Below, piece by piece: positions 38,371-51,014 of a DNA stretch of 64,000 nt. Source of the stretch: Tanypteryx hageni (lineage: Eukaryota > Arthropoda > Insecta > Odonata > Petaluridae); assembly GCA_028673005.1 (NCBI GenBank), contig CM054113.1:72984500-73048499 (forward strand), given 5' to 3'. How positions within the stretch are numbered: the first letter of the stretch is position 1; each line of letters opens with the position of its first letter. The translations under genes and the position numbers were made by a program. The notes beneath the pieces were generated by a model. That model saw only the letters and a list, made by a program, of their open reading frames with translations, was not told where the DNA came from and made no database searches.

Positions 38371-41300
38371 CCATCATCGTTTATATTGGAACCACTGAGT
38401 TTTTTTCAACGACTTCATATCTCAGAAAAACTATACATTATTTTAAAAGCCCGCGAATTCGTCCCATTAAAGGAACGGAAAAATTCTGACCGAGTTCTAT
38501 TTATTTTTAGTCACGAATCCATGACCTTAATATCGAATAGTATTGCGCTTTAAGAACTCTCCAACTTTATGCTTTACATATCACGCGCCACTTCACACTA
38601 TAAAATCATTAAATCTGATAGATAAAATGAGCTACTAAAGCCCGATATTTACGAGTGGTTTTCCATTGTATGCGGAAAAAACCGATTTTTTCAAATTCTT
38701 TGGCTTTGTATCTAACGTTCGCAAAATGAAAAATATTAGCGATCTAAAAATGACTAATGAATCAGACATACGCTTAAAGAAATTAAGGTTAAAACATACC
38801 GAGGCAAGTGACGTAATAAGAAGACCCGTATCTCCGCACCGAGATCAGGCAATCATCCGCGCCGACACAGAAAAAGAGAGAAACAGAGGATTGCGAATAC
38901 TCCGGGGAAATAATAAACACGAGGAGAGTAAGGGAGGGAGGGGTGCAGTGGGAGTGATAGAGGAGATGGAGAGCGCTCTCGAGAAATGGCGCATTCTCGT
39001 CTCACATCATTACGCCTCGGTCCCGTACTCCCTTTACCTTCCATCTTCTCCTCCTTACACTCCTGACTTTTATACCGCCACACTCGTTTCCCCTCTTCAT
39101 AAACCTAGTAGATCACGGGAGGCAATCAGCGATCGTGACAAGGCAGAGATATAGAGAGAGGTAGGAGAGCGGGAGAATTAGTCGAGCTCGGGTAGAGGGG
39201 GATTGGGAGGAATGGAAAGAGAAAGGGAGGGAAACCAAAGAGGGGGTAATAGGAAAGAGCTAAGAACGGTAGGAAGGGAGGGGTAATAAAGAGGAGAATG
39301 GAGAGAGGGGATAGAGCATGGGGTGGGAGGAACAATGGAGGGAAATGGGAAGGGAGGGGAAAATAGAGGGAGGAAGAGCAGAAGGAAGAGATAGAGAGGA
39401 ATGGAAAGGACTAAAGACAGGGAGGAGAAAGAGGATGGGCATAAGGAAAATCGAAGAGCAGAAGGGAGAAAAACAAGAAGGCTTAAAAGGAGGGAGGAGA
39501 GGATGGAGACAATAAGGAAAGGGATGGAGAGAGGGAAAGGTCAGAAAGAAGGAGCGAAGAAGAGAGGAAGGATTTATGCAGAATAGAGAGAGGAATGGGG
39601 AGAAATAAAATGGAGAACGAAAGATATTAGAAGATGGAGGTAGAGGAATGAGATGGCCATCGGTTTAAAGGCCATGGGAGCCTAATGGGCAACAGGCATT
39701 CTGCGTCGTACTCGCAGGGATGTAAAAAGGCAAGCCGCTTGCTGGAGATTCCCGTCCCTCCCACGCCTCCTACTCGCTCCCCTCACCTCATCCAAAGCAC
39801 ACCCCCGCGTTTTCTATGACCACTCTTGACCCTTCCATCTGCCCCTTCCCCCACACGCCCCCTTCCCCGACCCTCGCAATTTCCCTCTCGAGCATTAAGG
39901 AGGGATCCCCGAGATTTCGCGAAGATATTAAAAAAAATTCGCCGGATGCAGCTGCCTTCCTCTTGAAGGTTCCTCTCCCTCTTTACGCCCCTTTCAGATC
40001 CGTTCCTTTCTCATTCCCCTACAGGTTGAGGAGGTCAGAGTTCAGCAATAAGAGACTGGTAGCTTTTAATCACCTCATAAATCGCTTCGCGTATCCCGCG
40101 CCGAATGGGAAAGAAAGGTGGATGAGATGAGGATACCGGAGGGAGTAGAAAAACAGTAGAAGAGAGATAGAGAAGGGATGAGGGAGATCGACACGGAGAA
40201 ACCATGGCGGTTATACGTACGGTAGTGGTGTAGAATGTGGGGGCGTTTGGCAATGAGTGGACTGTACAAATATTGGGCGAATACGAGGATCCAGGTGGCG
40301 GAGAGGCAATTTTGGAGGAAGGACATTAATTGAAGATGAAGAATAGTGAAATCGTTGGCAAAACAATGCCCAGTCCTTCTTAGTATATTGTGCATGCACA
40401 TACGTTTGGAATTATGGATATTTTCGACTTGGTGCATCTGAACCGTCAACTTCATATAAAATGCATAATTATTCCGTCAAAATTAAAATTGGTCGATTCA
40501 TTTCTAATCGCAACATATCCGTTTGTGAGCCAAGTTCGTATGCATATGATTTTATTAAAGAACTACATCCGACTTGAAGACGGACAGCTACCAAAGTATA
40601 TAACGAAGCCTTTTGCCCCAAATGAAAATATATTCTTTTTGCCCAGCGTCATTGATTATCTCGAATTTTCATTTAATTAGAAAAGATAATGAAATAAAAA
40701 CATTTATAACAAAAGAATATTGGACATAAGTCAGAACGTAACTACGAATGGAAGTAACTTTACTTGAATTTATTTCGAATAACTATACGATTATTTCAGA
40801 ATACTGTGGACATGAGGTATACGAAAAAGATCTTTATATGATCTTTAAATTCAGTCCATTTGAGATACTGGCTATTTTATTAGTTCGTAATAATTGTAGG
40901 AAATTTTACTCACAGAACCGATTTTAGTCATCTATTTTAATAGATTTCACTGCATTAATACCTACTCATTTTATATTGACTGATTCCTTAGTTTTCACTT
41001 TTTTATAACTAAAATTATAGAACTTTAATAACAAAGAACTCGGAATAAACCATTAGGCATATGAAATCTAAGAGCATACGTCAACTTCATGATTACGCGC
41101 ACTACTACTGGTAAATGTTCACTAAAAGCTAAATAGAAAAAACCCCAACGATAATGTGCCATTCTGACTCGCAACTCCAATTTACTTCTCAGACGCCCGT
41201 GGCTGGATTCGAGTTTTTTTTTGCAATTTATGCCGTAATCGGATACATTTTTTCAATCGTTTACAATCTGCTGAAGTTTTCGACTTACGCGATGGAAAGA

Positions 41301-41418
41301 GAACGCGAAATAAATGTTGTGGGAGGAGACGGAAGATGGGAACGAAACGGTGGGGAGGTTTTAAGGAAGAGAAGTGAGGACTAAATTGATTGCGTGGAGG
41401 AGAGAGGCGAGGGCGGAA
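38371..41418. other. Intergenic with 500-bp GA-rich tract
   Basis: Bases 39140-39660 are strongly purine-rich on the plus strand, with gggagg and agagagg reiterations; 39750-40020 switches to pyrimidine-rich. The ORF at 38666-39154 (162 codons) starts in AT-rich DNA and ends in the tract; no domain. Confidence 0.55.
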
Positions 41419-41500
41419 GATGGTGAACTCAAGCGGTAGAGTATGAATCTCCTCTTAGCCGAGGCCGTCTTTAGATTTGAGTCTGCGCATGTGTTATTGT
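41419..41500 (+). mobile_element. Candidate tRNA-like SINE head
   Basis: tgaactcaagcggtagagta resembles a tRNA D arm with A box; gatttgagtctgc 40 bases later is a weak B box. A cloverleaf cannot be completed, so this is at best a SINE or tRNA relic. Confidence 0.35.
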
Positions 41501-42408
41501 GATCCGGTGCTCTCCCCACTCCGCACAACGCCTAATGGTCGACGGGAGAAGCAATTTTTATAATGGCTGTTAAAACATCAGGGATGGGAAAACTTAGGTG
41601 GGTGTAGTAGAGGAGTGGAGCAGAAGAGTTGAGTGGGAGGAGGAATGCGGCCAACAGTGCCCAACCTTGATGGGGAGGAGGGGATATTGGAGGGCGAGGA
41701 GAGGGAAGTGGAAAAAGGGGTTGAAGAGGTCGTGCTTTTTTTCGCCGGCCGTATTTAAAATGTCTGACTTATGCCTCATTGTACTCAACCTTAAAGGGTT
41801 AACGAGCGTTGTTGGGTAATGAGCATTGAATGATTTAATGCGTCGAATAGGCTTTCAAAAGCGAGATTTGTTCGTCATTTTGTTTTATTCCATAAACCCA
41901 CTCGACTACGCATGAGAGAGAGAGAGAGAGGTTCGTATGATGGGTGGGTGGGGAGACGAGAGATGTTTAAGGGAAGGGGCGGGTTCAGGCGAGTGGGAGT
42001 GGCACTTTGATGGAAAGCTTCGAACGGGGGCGGTCATCGTTTGATTGGCGCCAAGCAGACGCCATCCATCCTGACGATAGACGGAGTCCTCACACCAAAA
42101 AATGTAAAGTAGCTTCGACTAGGATTTTGTTTTTAAATATTTCGGAAGCGGCTTCCATAATATTTTTATGACGGCAGAGAAGCAATACGGTTAAGCCATC
42201 ACGGTTACTCGAAAGTTAAAGCCTCATATCTTACACGAATTTATATATATTATATTAGAAATTCTCGTCTTTCGCCGTCATCGTGAAAAATTGAAGTTTA
42301 AGCGATTTAGAAATATTTAGATTTACAATACATATCTGTGGTTTAAAAGATAGTAGCATATTCTCAAAAATTATTTCATCACTTCGGTAAAACGGAAAAC
42401 AAATATTA
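41501..42408. other. Intergenic, GA-rich
   Basis: Purine-rich at 41590-41720 plus a short gagagagagagag run near 41913. No gene supported. Confidence 0.5.
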
Positions 42409-42416
42409 CTCACACT

Positions 42417-43091
42417 CAGTGGCGTAAATATGGGTACGCAAGCTACGCGATCGCGTAAGGGCCCAAGACCAAGGGGGCCCTCACACTAGCATCCTCGAAA
42501 ATTTTACTTGAATGTGAATATTGTATTAAAAATATGTCTTATAACACACATTAATGTTCTATGAACAGATAGTATTTTCCATTGAAATTTATAGGCACTA
42601 CCAATCAAGGGGCCCGCTTATATATATCATCTTACGTTAGTTTAAATCTCACAAAAAATAGCATGACTCAAGACCGACTCTCTGACTTGGCATTACTTAG
42701 TATTTAAGCGGATTTTGTTGAGAAAATGGACGTACAAGAGTTGATTAATAATTTTGCAGAAGCCAAAGCTTGAAAACGCAAATTTTAATTAAACTATGTA
42801 GAAATCTCAATTACTCTGTGGTTAGCAACAGTTTTGTGATATTTTTAATTGTTTATAATAAATTATAAATTTAATTATTCATAATAAATATAAATACTTT
42901 GTTTATCAAAATTCTATATTTATGTTATTTCTATTAATATCCATTACACTCAGAACACACTAACAAATATTCAATTATTAATTGGGTCCTGAGAGATTTT
43001 TTGCTAGGGGCCCAAAAGCTATAGTTACGCCACTGGGGGCCCATAGAAAACTTTCGCAGGGGGGGGGGTAGAATTTGTAGTTACGCCACTG
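42417..43091. mobile_element. Non-autonomous hAT (675 bp) with perfect TSD
   Basis: The left end CAGTGGCGTAAATATGGG and the reverse-complemented right end CAGTGGCGTAACTAC share their first 11 bases. The perfect 8-bp TSD ctcacact lies at 42409-42416 and 43092-43099. The element has no ORF of note; its middle is AT-rich and its subterminal parts carry ggggccc motifs. The right terminal motif tagttacgccactg occurs twice, at 43022-43035 and 43078-43091, separated by a run of ten G. The clean TSD suggests a relatively recent insertion. Confidence 0.93.
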
Positions 43092-43099
43092 CTCACACT

Positions 43100-44130
43100 A
43101 ATTATAGACAATTAATAATGGAACTAGTTCATGAATTTTTGGTTGAGTAAGTCTTCTGTAGTTCCAAGCAAGATTATTTCATAAGTAAATTTCAAGTGCT
43201 CCCCTCCTTAGGAAATTAATGTCTTTCCAGAATATGCTGTTATTTTATTATATAGACAAGAGTTAACATGGCACGAGTATAATTATATTGTGCAATTTTA
43301 CAACACGTGATGCGATCGAAACGGTTAGAAAAACATCCTTAAAAACTACAAAAACAATAAGCTTGAAAATTTTCATGCTGTAGGTTACTTTCCTAGATTT
43401 TCGCCAAAACTCCCTATCTTTAAATGATTTCAGACTCTGTTAATATATAGTACTATTAACCAACAAAGACTATCTAAATGCATTCATCGCTTATTATCAT
43501 AGTGATTCCACAATCTTTGCTTTGACTTAAATTCAAGTTTTCATAAAGGGCCAAATAAATTCCTGCATTTTATTTTGCAGACGTCATTGAAAATATCACT
43601 CAAAAGGATCATGACAAGACATTTATCACAGTTAAACATAATTGGGGTTATTATAAATTAATTAAACCTCGTTTTTAAGCCACTCGAAACTTTTAAAAAC
43701 GCTTTGCCTGGAAGCGAAAGATATTGTTATTTTCAAAAATTCGCATTATGGAATTCTTTTTTGGTGCCAGACTTGCATTTTATGACACCGATACTTTCAC
43801 ATGAAATAATAACTCATTCTCTCCCTAGCGACCATCTTTTTGGCATTCTTTTCGTCCGAATCAGATAGTTGTCCATGAAGTGAATTCATGCATGACGTAT
43901 ATCAGTTTGCGTGCATGTGAAACTTTCCCTCCTATAGAAGCGGTATCCATTGCATCACGACCAGCGAGTTGTAAAGAAAAAGAAATAAAAATTAAACCCA
44001 ACGTCGAGCTAGGGCCTTTTCTTTAACGGTGGAATGTTTTTAAGTGGTCGAAAACTTTAAACGCGTTTTGATTGCTACAAATTATACCAGAAACATCCCT
44101 TCCGTGTAGGTGGTACAGAGGAAGGTCTCG

Positions 44131-44176
<46 letters not shown>

Positions 44177-45117
44177 TCTTTTCTATCGGTCAAAAAGGAG
44201 GGTGGGGGAACAGAATAATTAGGTCGACCATTTTCTCAGCTGCTATTACAAGATGGAGAGGGGAGTGAGGGAGTTCACGAGAAAAAAAATCGGGCGAGCC
44301 TGGTTTGGAAACGTAAAAAAAAACGAAGGAGTTTTGGTGGAGAGGGAGTAAGACGTAGGAGAGGGAGGAAATAGAGCGGAGGGAGTGGGTGGATTGGTGG
44401 AGAGAGGTGGTGGTGTTGATAGGAGTAATAGGCGGATGGAGACCCTGTTGTGGAGAAATAGGTGAGAATTGCGGCGGGAGACTTTTTAATGCGAGGGAAA
44501 TAGTGCAATAACCTCCGAAGAAGAGATTGAGCCAATGGTTATATCGTAAAAGAGCGGTAAAACTGACGTAAAAGGCATTCGTAAGGTGGTTCCGTAGAAA
44601 TAAATCGTGTAGTTCCGTCACTATTAAAATTAAGTCCGGAGTTGATATCTATAGCTCTGTTTGTTGGGCTTTATCTTGCAGAACGTGTATGTGCGTGTGT
44701 GCGCGCGCATGTTTGTATATTTATTCCTAATTCCAGGCGAATGTCGTAGAAAAAACAACTTATCTTCATTGGCAGGCACAATAATTACATCTCTGTTGAA
44801 TGATACAATACGTTCCTGTAACTATTCACCTGAAAAAATATATAACTCAAGGCGCATACTTTATAACACATTGGAGCAATACTTACCAGGGCAGCAGCTG
44901 CAAGGAAGCTCCGATGTAAACTGCCGAAGATTTCAAAGCCCGCTGTTGAGAGAAAAAGAAGTTGCGACGAGAATTAACTATTTGTTTAACAAATGAATTT
45001 CAAATTGAACTTTTCAAATTCTTTTATGTATTACTTTCAAAAAAATTATTCAAGTTTTTTAAATAATTTTAATATATCCACAGGAAATTTCCGGCCGTAA
45101 AAGGAGCTATCACGTAC
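43100..45117. other. Intergenic, AT-rich then GA-rich
   Basis: Purine-rich 44130-44480 beyond the (GA)n run. The minus ORF at 44190-44621 reads through it. The plus ORF at 44661-44996 has no recognised domain. Confidence 0.5.
44133..44173. repeat. (GA)n microsatellite
   Basis: About 20 GA dinucleotides without interruption, at the edge of a 350-bp purine-rich tract. Confidence 0.95.
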
Positions 45118-45292
45118 TTTTTATTTATTTATTCGGCACTTCAAAATCACACGTTGACCCTTTACATAGAGATTGTAAACAGTAACGGAGACAACCACAT
45201 ACACCCACAACCGCGGCAAGGTTCGAACACGCTATCTTAGTACCTAGAAACAGAAACACCAACCATCCCTATACTAAAGCCAGCAGTTTAAG
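45118..45292 (-). mobile_element. Candidate tRNA-derived SINE
   Basis: Read on the minus strand, ctggctttagtatagggatgg (45261-45285 region) resembles a Pol III A box, and gtgttcgaaccttgc (around 45221-45232) a B box about 40 bases downstream. The sequence then runs through a non-tRNA body to a 3' tail of about four AATA repeats at 45118-45132. Tail plus split promoter is the expected SINE layout. No TSD could be fixed. Confidence 0.6.
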
Positions 45293-46240
45293 TTTAAATG
45301 AATAAGTATTTCTTATTTTAGTCTATATGAACTCTTGGTAGCATTAAATTGGGTCCTCTTTTAGACTCATAACTTTGTACTTCTATTTGGCACTTTTGTC
45401 ATCTACATTGATTCGATCTATTTAGTTTGGTAACGATTTCTTCACCCGTGATCCTAAATGACGACCTTCCTAACGCTCTTATGCCTATTACTCAGTCATA
45501 AGATACAAAAAATGGAGCAAGTGTGCACATGAACAGATAAAAAATCCATCAGCTGTTTCTTCGGATGATATAAACTTTGGCTCTCGAAGTATTACGTATG
45601 TATCATTCACAGACTATGAGCATTTTTATAGGCCTCAAATTTGTGGGTTGCGCTCTCTCCTCTTCGATTGTTTTGGATTTTTTGTATACCTATATATCTC
45701 CCATTGCTTTCATTTTAACGCCCAGAGATTCAGTTTTCCTTTAGAGGAAATGCACGGAGCACTTAAAAAGGAGATAGCAAGCAATCGTAAAAGAGGTGAA
45801 GATTGGATCGTAACCAAGGGCCTCAAAAGCTTAAGAGACGAAAGGAGGGAATATAGTTTTTCCAGACGGTCAATAGAATTCTTCGCCAGAAAGGGCAGCT
45901 AACCATTGGAAACTTAATCCCTTCGGCCGTTTTCTGTTAACTTAATATTGGACAGCTGAATTTTTCCTGTGAGTGGTGATTAAAATGATGTCCTTATGAG
46001 CTTAATTTCACGTGGGTTAATAACATCTTTGAATGATTATTTGATACTAAGCGGATTAACAAAAAAAGTTTTTCATATTCAAGTACGATTCTTGTCTTAA
46101 GGTGCAATGTTATAACTGTGTTGCTAAATGGATTTTTAATGAGGATATTTATAAAAAGATTATTTTTCTGATATAAAAGTGAAGTAAACGGTCATTTTTT
46201 GCATAAATTAATAACTCCTAGTAATATAATTGATTTTTAT
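45293..46240. other. Intergenic; one unexplained ORF
   Basis: The plus ORF 45648-45902 (84 codons; charged C-terminal half with EEMHGALKKEIASNRKRGED) matches nothing I recognise. It could be a chance ORF or an exon fragment. Confidence 0.4.
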
Positions 46241-47506
46241 AGGTACGTTCACACTATATAGATACATGTATATGACAAATCCAAATGCAAGTATGAGACT
46301 TGTCCTAAATTTGTATACGGATTAGTATGCACAAATTTAATACTAGTATAAGTTTTTAAAGAGTTCACATTTGGTTAGACAAGTCAGTACACAATATCTT
46401 CGAACAAGGAATATCTGTTTACTTGTGCTGCTGCAAATTAGGTAATTAACAACCAAGTAGTAAAAAAGAAAAAACGTCGATGGTGGATAAGAAATTTTTT
46501 GTGCAAAAGAATTAGCCAAATCATTATTTTTCCAACCTCGGCTTCATTGCGTCCCTCTATTTTAGATGCAATGTTCAAACGCGCTTCTTGCTTCACATTT
46601 CAATTGAAGTACACCGGGCATCGTGGATTCCATAAACATTCATGATTTATAAGTAGCTGTTTCTTTTTTCGGCCAATCCACCATATTTAATAAAATGAAA
46701 ATAACTAATAGAAACAAACTGTTTAAATCACACACGAACTCAACACTACCGCACGTAAACAGTGTAGAGCAGTGGTGTCCAACCCCATCGCCACTCGCCA
46801 CTTGTGGCGAATCGGCCATTGATATGTGGCGAATTGATGCTCACAGTCTACTGTCTACAATTTTTTATTACTTTATTAAATCACATAGCACTAAATTTGG
46901 TTATATATGGTTGTGTAAAGTTTACATTCAAAGATCTTGTCGCAATATAATACTAAATATTATTTTTTATAAATAGAGCTATACACAAAAACAAGGCTCG
47001 AGTGATACACAATAATGATTCGCGCCTTCTCACCCCCGGCTGTCGCTGCTATTTAGTGTGGGTTTTATGCCAAATTTCAGTGCTTTACTTGGACAAATTA
47101 ACTGTCAAGTATCACATTATAATTTAATCTTTGAATTTAATGATTTATTTGACTAATAAATAATTTAAATCATTATTGTCCATCACTGTAATTAAATTAA
47201 GTCCTACTTATAATATTTATAGGTAGTATTATGTGGCGAAAAGGCTGATCCGTTCGCCGCACTTGTGGCGAACCTGAAAATTCTGTTGGACACCACTGGC
47301 GTAGAATGACAAAAAATGACATGATTAAGATCCTACAGTGTATGCGCGAGTTGGTGGGTAAATACAAATTTCCCATTCCGCGCGAAAGCATTAGTTTTGT
47401 ATAATACTTGTCTCATACGGCATAGAACATGAAGAAATCTTAGGCTTGTATTATACAAATCCTCTACTTTTCTAGATTTCTATTTATATATAGTGTGAAC
47501 GCACCT
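46241..47506. mobile_element. Terminal-inverted-repeat element (MITE-like) hosting a nested hAT
   Basis: The left end AGGTACGTTCACACTATATA and the reverse complement of the right end AGGTGCGTTCACACTATATA differ at one of 20 positions. Further in, gtatgagacttgt on the left mirrors the right segment acttgtctcatac, so the symmetry extends over about 100 bp. Flanks are tat on both sides (46238-46240 and 47507-47509), a possible 3-bp TSD. A 3-bp TSD with such ends would be compatible with PIF/Harbinger-like MITEs, but the TSD is not the canonical TWA, so superfamily is uncertain. Without the nested insertion it would be about 730 bp. No transposase seen. Confidence 0.72.
46770..47298. mobile_element. 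Non-autonomous hAT (529 bp) nested in the TIR element
   Basis: Perfect 14-bp inverted repeats CAGTGGTGTCCAAC close both ends. The flanks gtgtagag (46762-46769) and gcgtagaa (47299-47306) form an 8-bp TSD matching at 6 of 8 bases. Subterminal cttgtggcgaa motifs repeat on both sides. No transposase coding is present. It lies inside the element at 46241-47506 and is therefore younger than it. Confidence 0.87.
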
Positions 47507-48188
47507 TATTAATGACAAATTGAATTTAAATTCCACTTCACGTATGCCTTTCAAGGACTCGATATATAAAATTGGATTGACTCGGGGACGCGCAGAAATG
47601 TACTAGTCTTGCCTTCACAACAAATGAATGCCTTACAAATGATATAACACCAACCCCTTTTTTCTTGACGCAACAGAAGTTAATATTTTGCAAAAATTAA
47701 TATTTGTATGAAATTTTTGTCTTTCTAAAACCATTCAGAATGTCTGAGTCATTATATTCCACTATACTGGTGATTTCTATAAAATAATGAAATATTTCTG
47801 GTCTGAAATTTCTCCTTTGTCAAAGTAATGATCGAATACTAACATATGGTTCGTGACAAACTCATACTATCTTCTTCGTTTGTGAATCTTCGACGGAATC
47901 CACTCATAAAAATCGGCGTATGCGTTATTACTTTTCCATTTTATCCAGCGTGAAAACGGAGTGTCAACTATTTGGCAAAAATTTCAGACCTTTAATACCC
48001 ATCCCTCGAACTCCACAATTTTGCTTTGCCCGTATTAAGTTTAGCACGGTCTTCACTTTAGAGAACTACTTAATTGCATGGCCATCAATTTCGCTTTATA
48101 ACGGTTTTGGACCTATCTCCAAACCTTAAGAATCATAAAATGTTTCAGTTTGACTCGGGGGTTTATAAGAAAGAATAATGGAAGTACA

Positions 48189-48269
<81 letters not shown>
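48189..48269. repeat. Long (TA)n microsatellite
   Basis: About 78 bp of uninterrupted AT dinucleotides, bounded by tacagt on the left and acagtat on the right. Prone to cruciform extrusion and to length error in sequencing. Confidence 0.97.
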
Positions 48270-48270
<1 letters not shown>

Positions 48271-50907
48271 TATAACTAAATTGTTTCATGTTGAGCTGGT
48301 TGTTTCTCTTTACGCGGCCGTGTAGTGTGCAGATTTGCGACATTCCGTTATTGACGTTATCGATACTATTTCTCACGTCGTAAATATGCACTCCACTTCC
48401 ACTACATTCAGCCTAATTTTCAAGGGTTCCTTAAAAAATGTAGGGTGCGACTTATACCTTTCATTAAAATAACATTATAAAGTAGGTTCCACCGTGTATA
48501 GTAGCGAGGATTAAGTTTTAACTAAATATTTCTATTTCCTTTTTCAATCATTCAAAATGCAATCTTCTCGAGGAGCAAAAGTGCATAATCACGCCATATA
48601 CCGCACGTGCAGTCATCCTTTCATACCTCTCCCGATTCAAGTTCAGTGTTTGTATAGCATTCCTTCATTACCTTCCTCCGCGAAACATCGACATGCAATT
48701 AATAATCAACACAATGACGCCTATTTTCGCCGCTACTTAACGGCATATTCTATTCATACGCCATAATTTTCGTCGTAACTCCCTCTCCCGCCCCCTGTAT
48801 ATCATTTATCGAGCAATATCTCCCTTATCATAAAACAAGCTAACTTATCCTCTTATAATCTACTATTGTACAGTTTCCACTTGGCATTCGGCAATATAAA
48901 TTCATTTCCTCTATTCATTAATTTCCCGTTCTCCTGTAATCCCAGTGCGCTGCAACGATCGGGTGTTCCTGAGAGTTACCCAAAGGTTCCTCCGACGCTT
49001 TCAAACCCTTGGCATCTGCGCAGCGTCTGCAACGAGGTATTACTTTAATGGGCTGGACGTCATAATGAGGAAAAGTAGTAGGATACTTTCCCGATGGGAA
49101 TGGCGGCAGAAACTCGAGCGCTGCATGCAGCAGCGTAAATACAAAAGATGGGCCTTATCTCGCATACAAGTAATTCGGCCCACTAGGATTACATTCCCCG
49201 ATAATATTGACTATTCTTGCTCTTCGGGATCTTTTATGACTCGGAACCCCGCGATTACGGGATAAGCGGAATCATAGTTAGGCCACTGGATCCATATCTA
49301 AGTATTTGATAGATTCTAGAATAGTTAGGGAGAAGAGGATGTAAACAAATTAAACATTTAAATTCGATGAGGCTTTAGGGTCGCATTGATGCATCCGTTA
49401 TTAAAGGCCCGCATTAACATTATACACATTTGAGAAGGGCCGCTATGAAGAATAATATATTTTATCTGCGCAAGCAAAAAATTATTGATGATATGCAATT
49501 ATTAAAAACCTATTGTATTGTGGATGAAAGAATTGAAAAAATCTCGTATATATGGCAGTAAAATAAAGTACTTAGAAATCCATGTGTATTTTAAATATAC
49601 AGAGTGAAATAAGGGCACAAGAAGGCACGCGAATCGCAGACCGCCAGTTGAACATTCGGGCTTTAAATCTTTTATCTTACACATTGAAGAAACGCTCGAT
49701 CTCCTTATACATATTATCCGCACTAGCAAAAGGGTGTTTTTCATATAGCTAGAAACAATTTAAAAATCCCTATATTCGACAAAATTTAAAGCAAACAAAC
49801 TATTATAGGTGTACTGGAATATCATACCGGAAGATAATTACCCATCGCGGATTTATTAGCGGAAGAAAATTATAATTTATTATTTAATTGAACTTTGCTG
49901 ATTTACTAAGAAAGTCACCGGTGCGAACGATTCTTGGAACTTACCCCTGATTAGGCTACGGATTCAATTACGCCAGAATATTTATCGTTCGAAACATAAA
50001 TTAATCTCTTATACCTTATTACCAATCCACATGAAATTCATTGCGTAAATGGAAAATGGTAATCGAAAATTATTGTTAATTTACGAGCGTGACACATCAA
50101 TTTAGCGGTATTTAATTATCACAACAAGACAGATGCTTAAGAAATTTTAGATTTATCCGAGATATTCTACATAATTTTTAATAGATTGAAAGTTTAGGAA
50201 TGAAATTATTGCTTGATTAACTTAGCATTAACTTCAGTTTTAATGGTTTTATGAAAGCAAATATGAAGTCAATAGGTATGTTTTGAGATAAACGTATTTG
50301 ATCTAATCTGGAAGAACATTGTCCTTCGTAAACTGGATTTAATTCAAAATGAGAAACCTGAGATGTAGGCATTTACAGAGTTCTTCTTACTGTTACAACA
50401 AGACAGCATTAAACAGCCATGCATAAATTCAATCTGAAAACCTTGATCTATCTATTCGTTAAATACATCGGTACATCTACAACTACAATGAACGAAACTT
50501 TCGAGTTAAAGACGTTCGAAATATGGAGATAGCAGGAAGCAACGATTTTAAATTCTTTCCGCGCAATCACCATATTCCTCCATTTTCTCCCTTCGGGTTT
50601 CCTCTTGGACGCCGCATTGATGCGGCATCCAGAGAGAGATGATCGAAATTAACGACGTCCGCATCTTGGACGCGAACCCGAGGCTTTAGCCACGAAGAGA
50701 GAGAGAGAACCCACCGTTTGGCTACCGAGGTCAGAAATCTGATACGCCGGAGACCAAACAAAACGAAAAAGAAGAAGCGGCCAATGTAAATATATTGACC
50801 GGGATTAGACACGGCCGAAGCCGCACCATCATCATCCACCCTACCAGCGTCACCTCCTCCTCCATACCTACTCCTTTTAAACCCTTCCGACGAGATGAAG
50901 AGGAGTG
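48270..50907. other. Intergenic, AT-rich
   Basis: The ORF at 48945-49265 (106 codons, Arg-rich) has no recognised domain. No other candidate. Confidence 0.5.
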
Positions 50908-51014
50908 GCGGGGGAGGAGGAGAGGCGGGGGAGGAGGAGTGGCGGGGGAGGAGGAGAGGCGGGGGAGGAGGAGAGGCGGGGGAGGAGGAGAGGCGGGGGA
51001 GAAGAGGCGGGGGC
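50908..51014 (+). repeat. 17-bp G-rich minisatellite
   Basis: Five full units of gcgggggaggaggagag (unit 2 and its neighbours vary by one base), then a 14-bp unit and a partial unit. Each has a run of five G and three further GG, so the plus strand could fold into G-quadruplexes. The ORFs through it (Gly/Glu/Arg repeats on plus, Pro/Leu/Ser on minus) are repeat translations. Confidence 0.93.

Noticed and set aside
38666..39154. 162-codon plus-strand ORF
   Set aside because: Half lies in the purine-rich tract and the rest in AT-rich DNA; no domain, and composition changes abruptly along it.
44661..44996. 111-codon ORF after a ttgcag acceptor-like site
   Set aside because: The reading frame crosses a gtgtgtgcgcgcgc low-complexity stretch and has no recognised domain.
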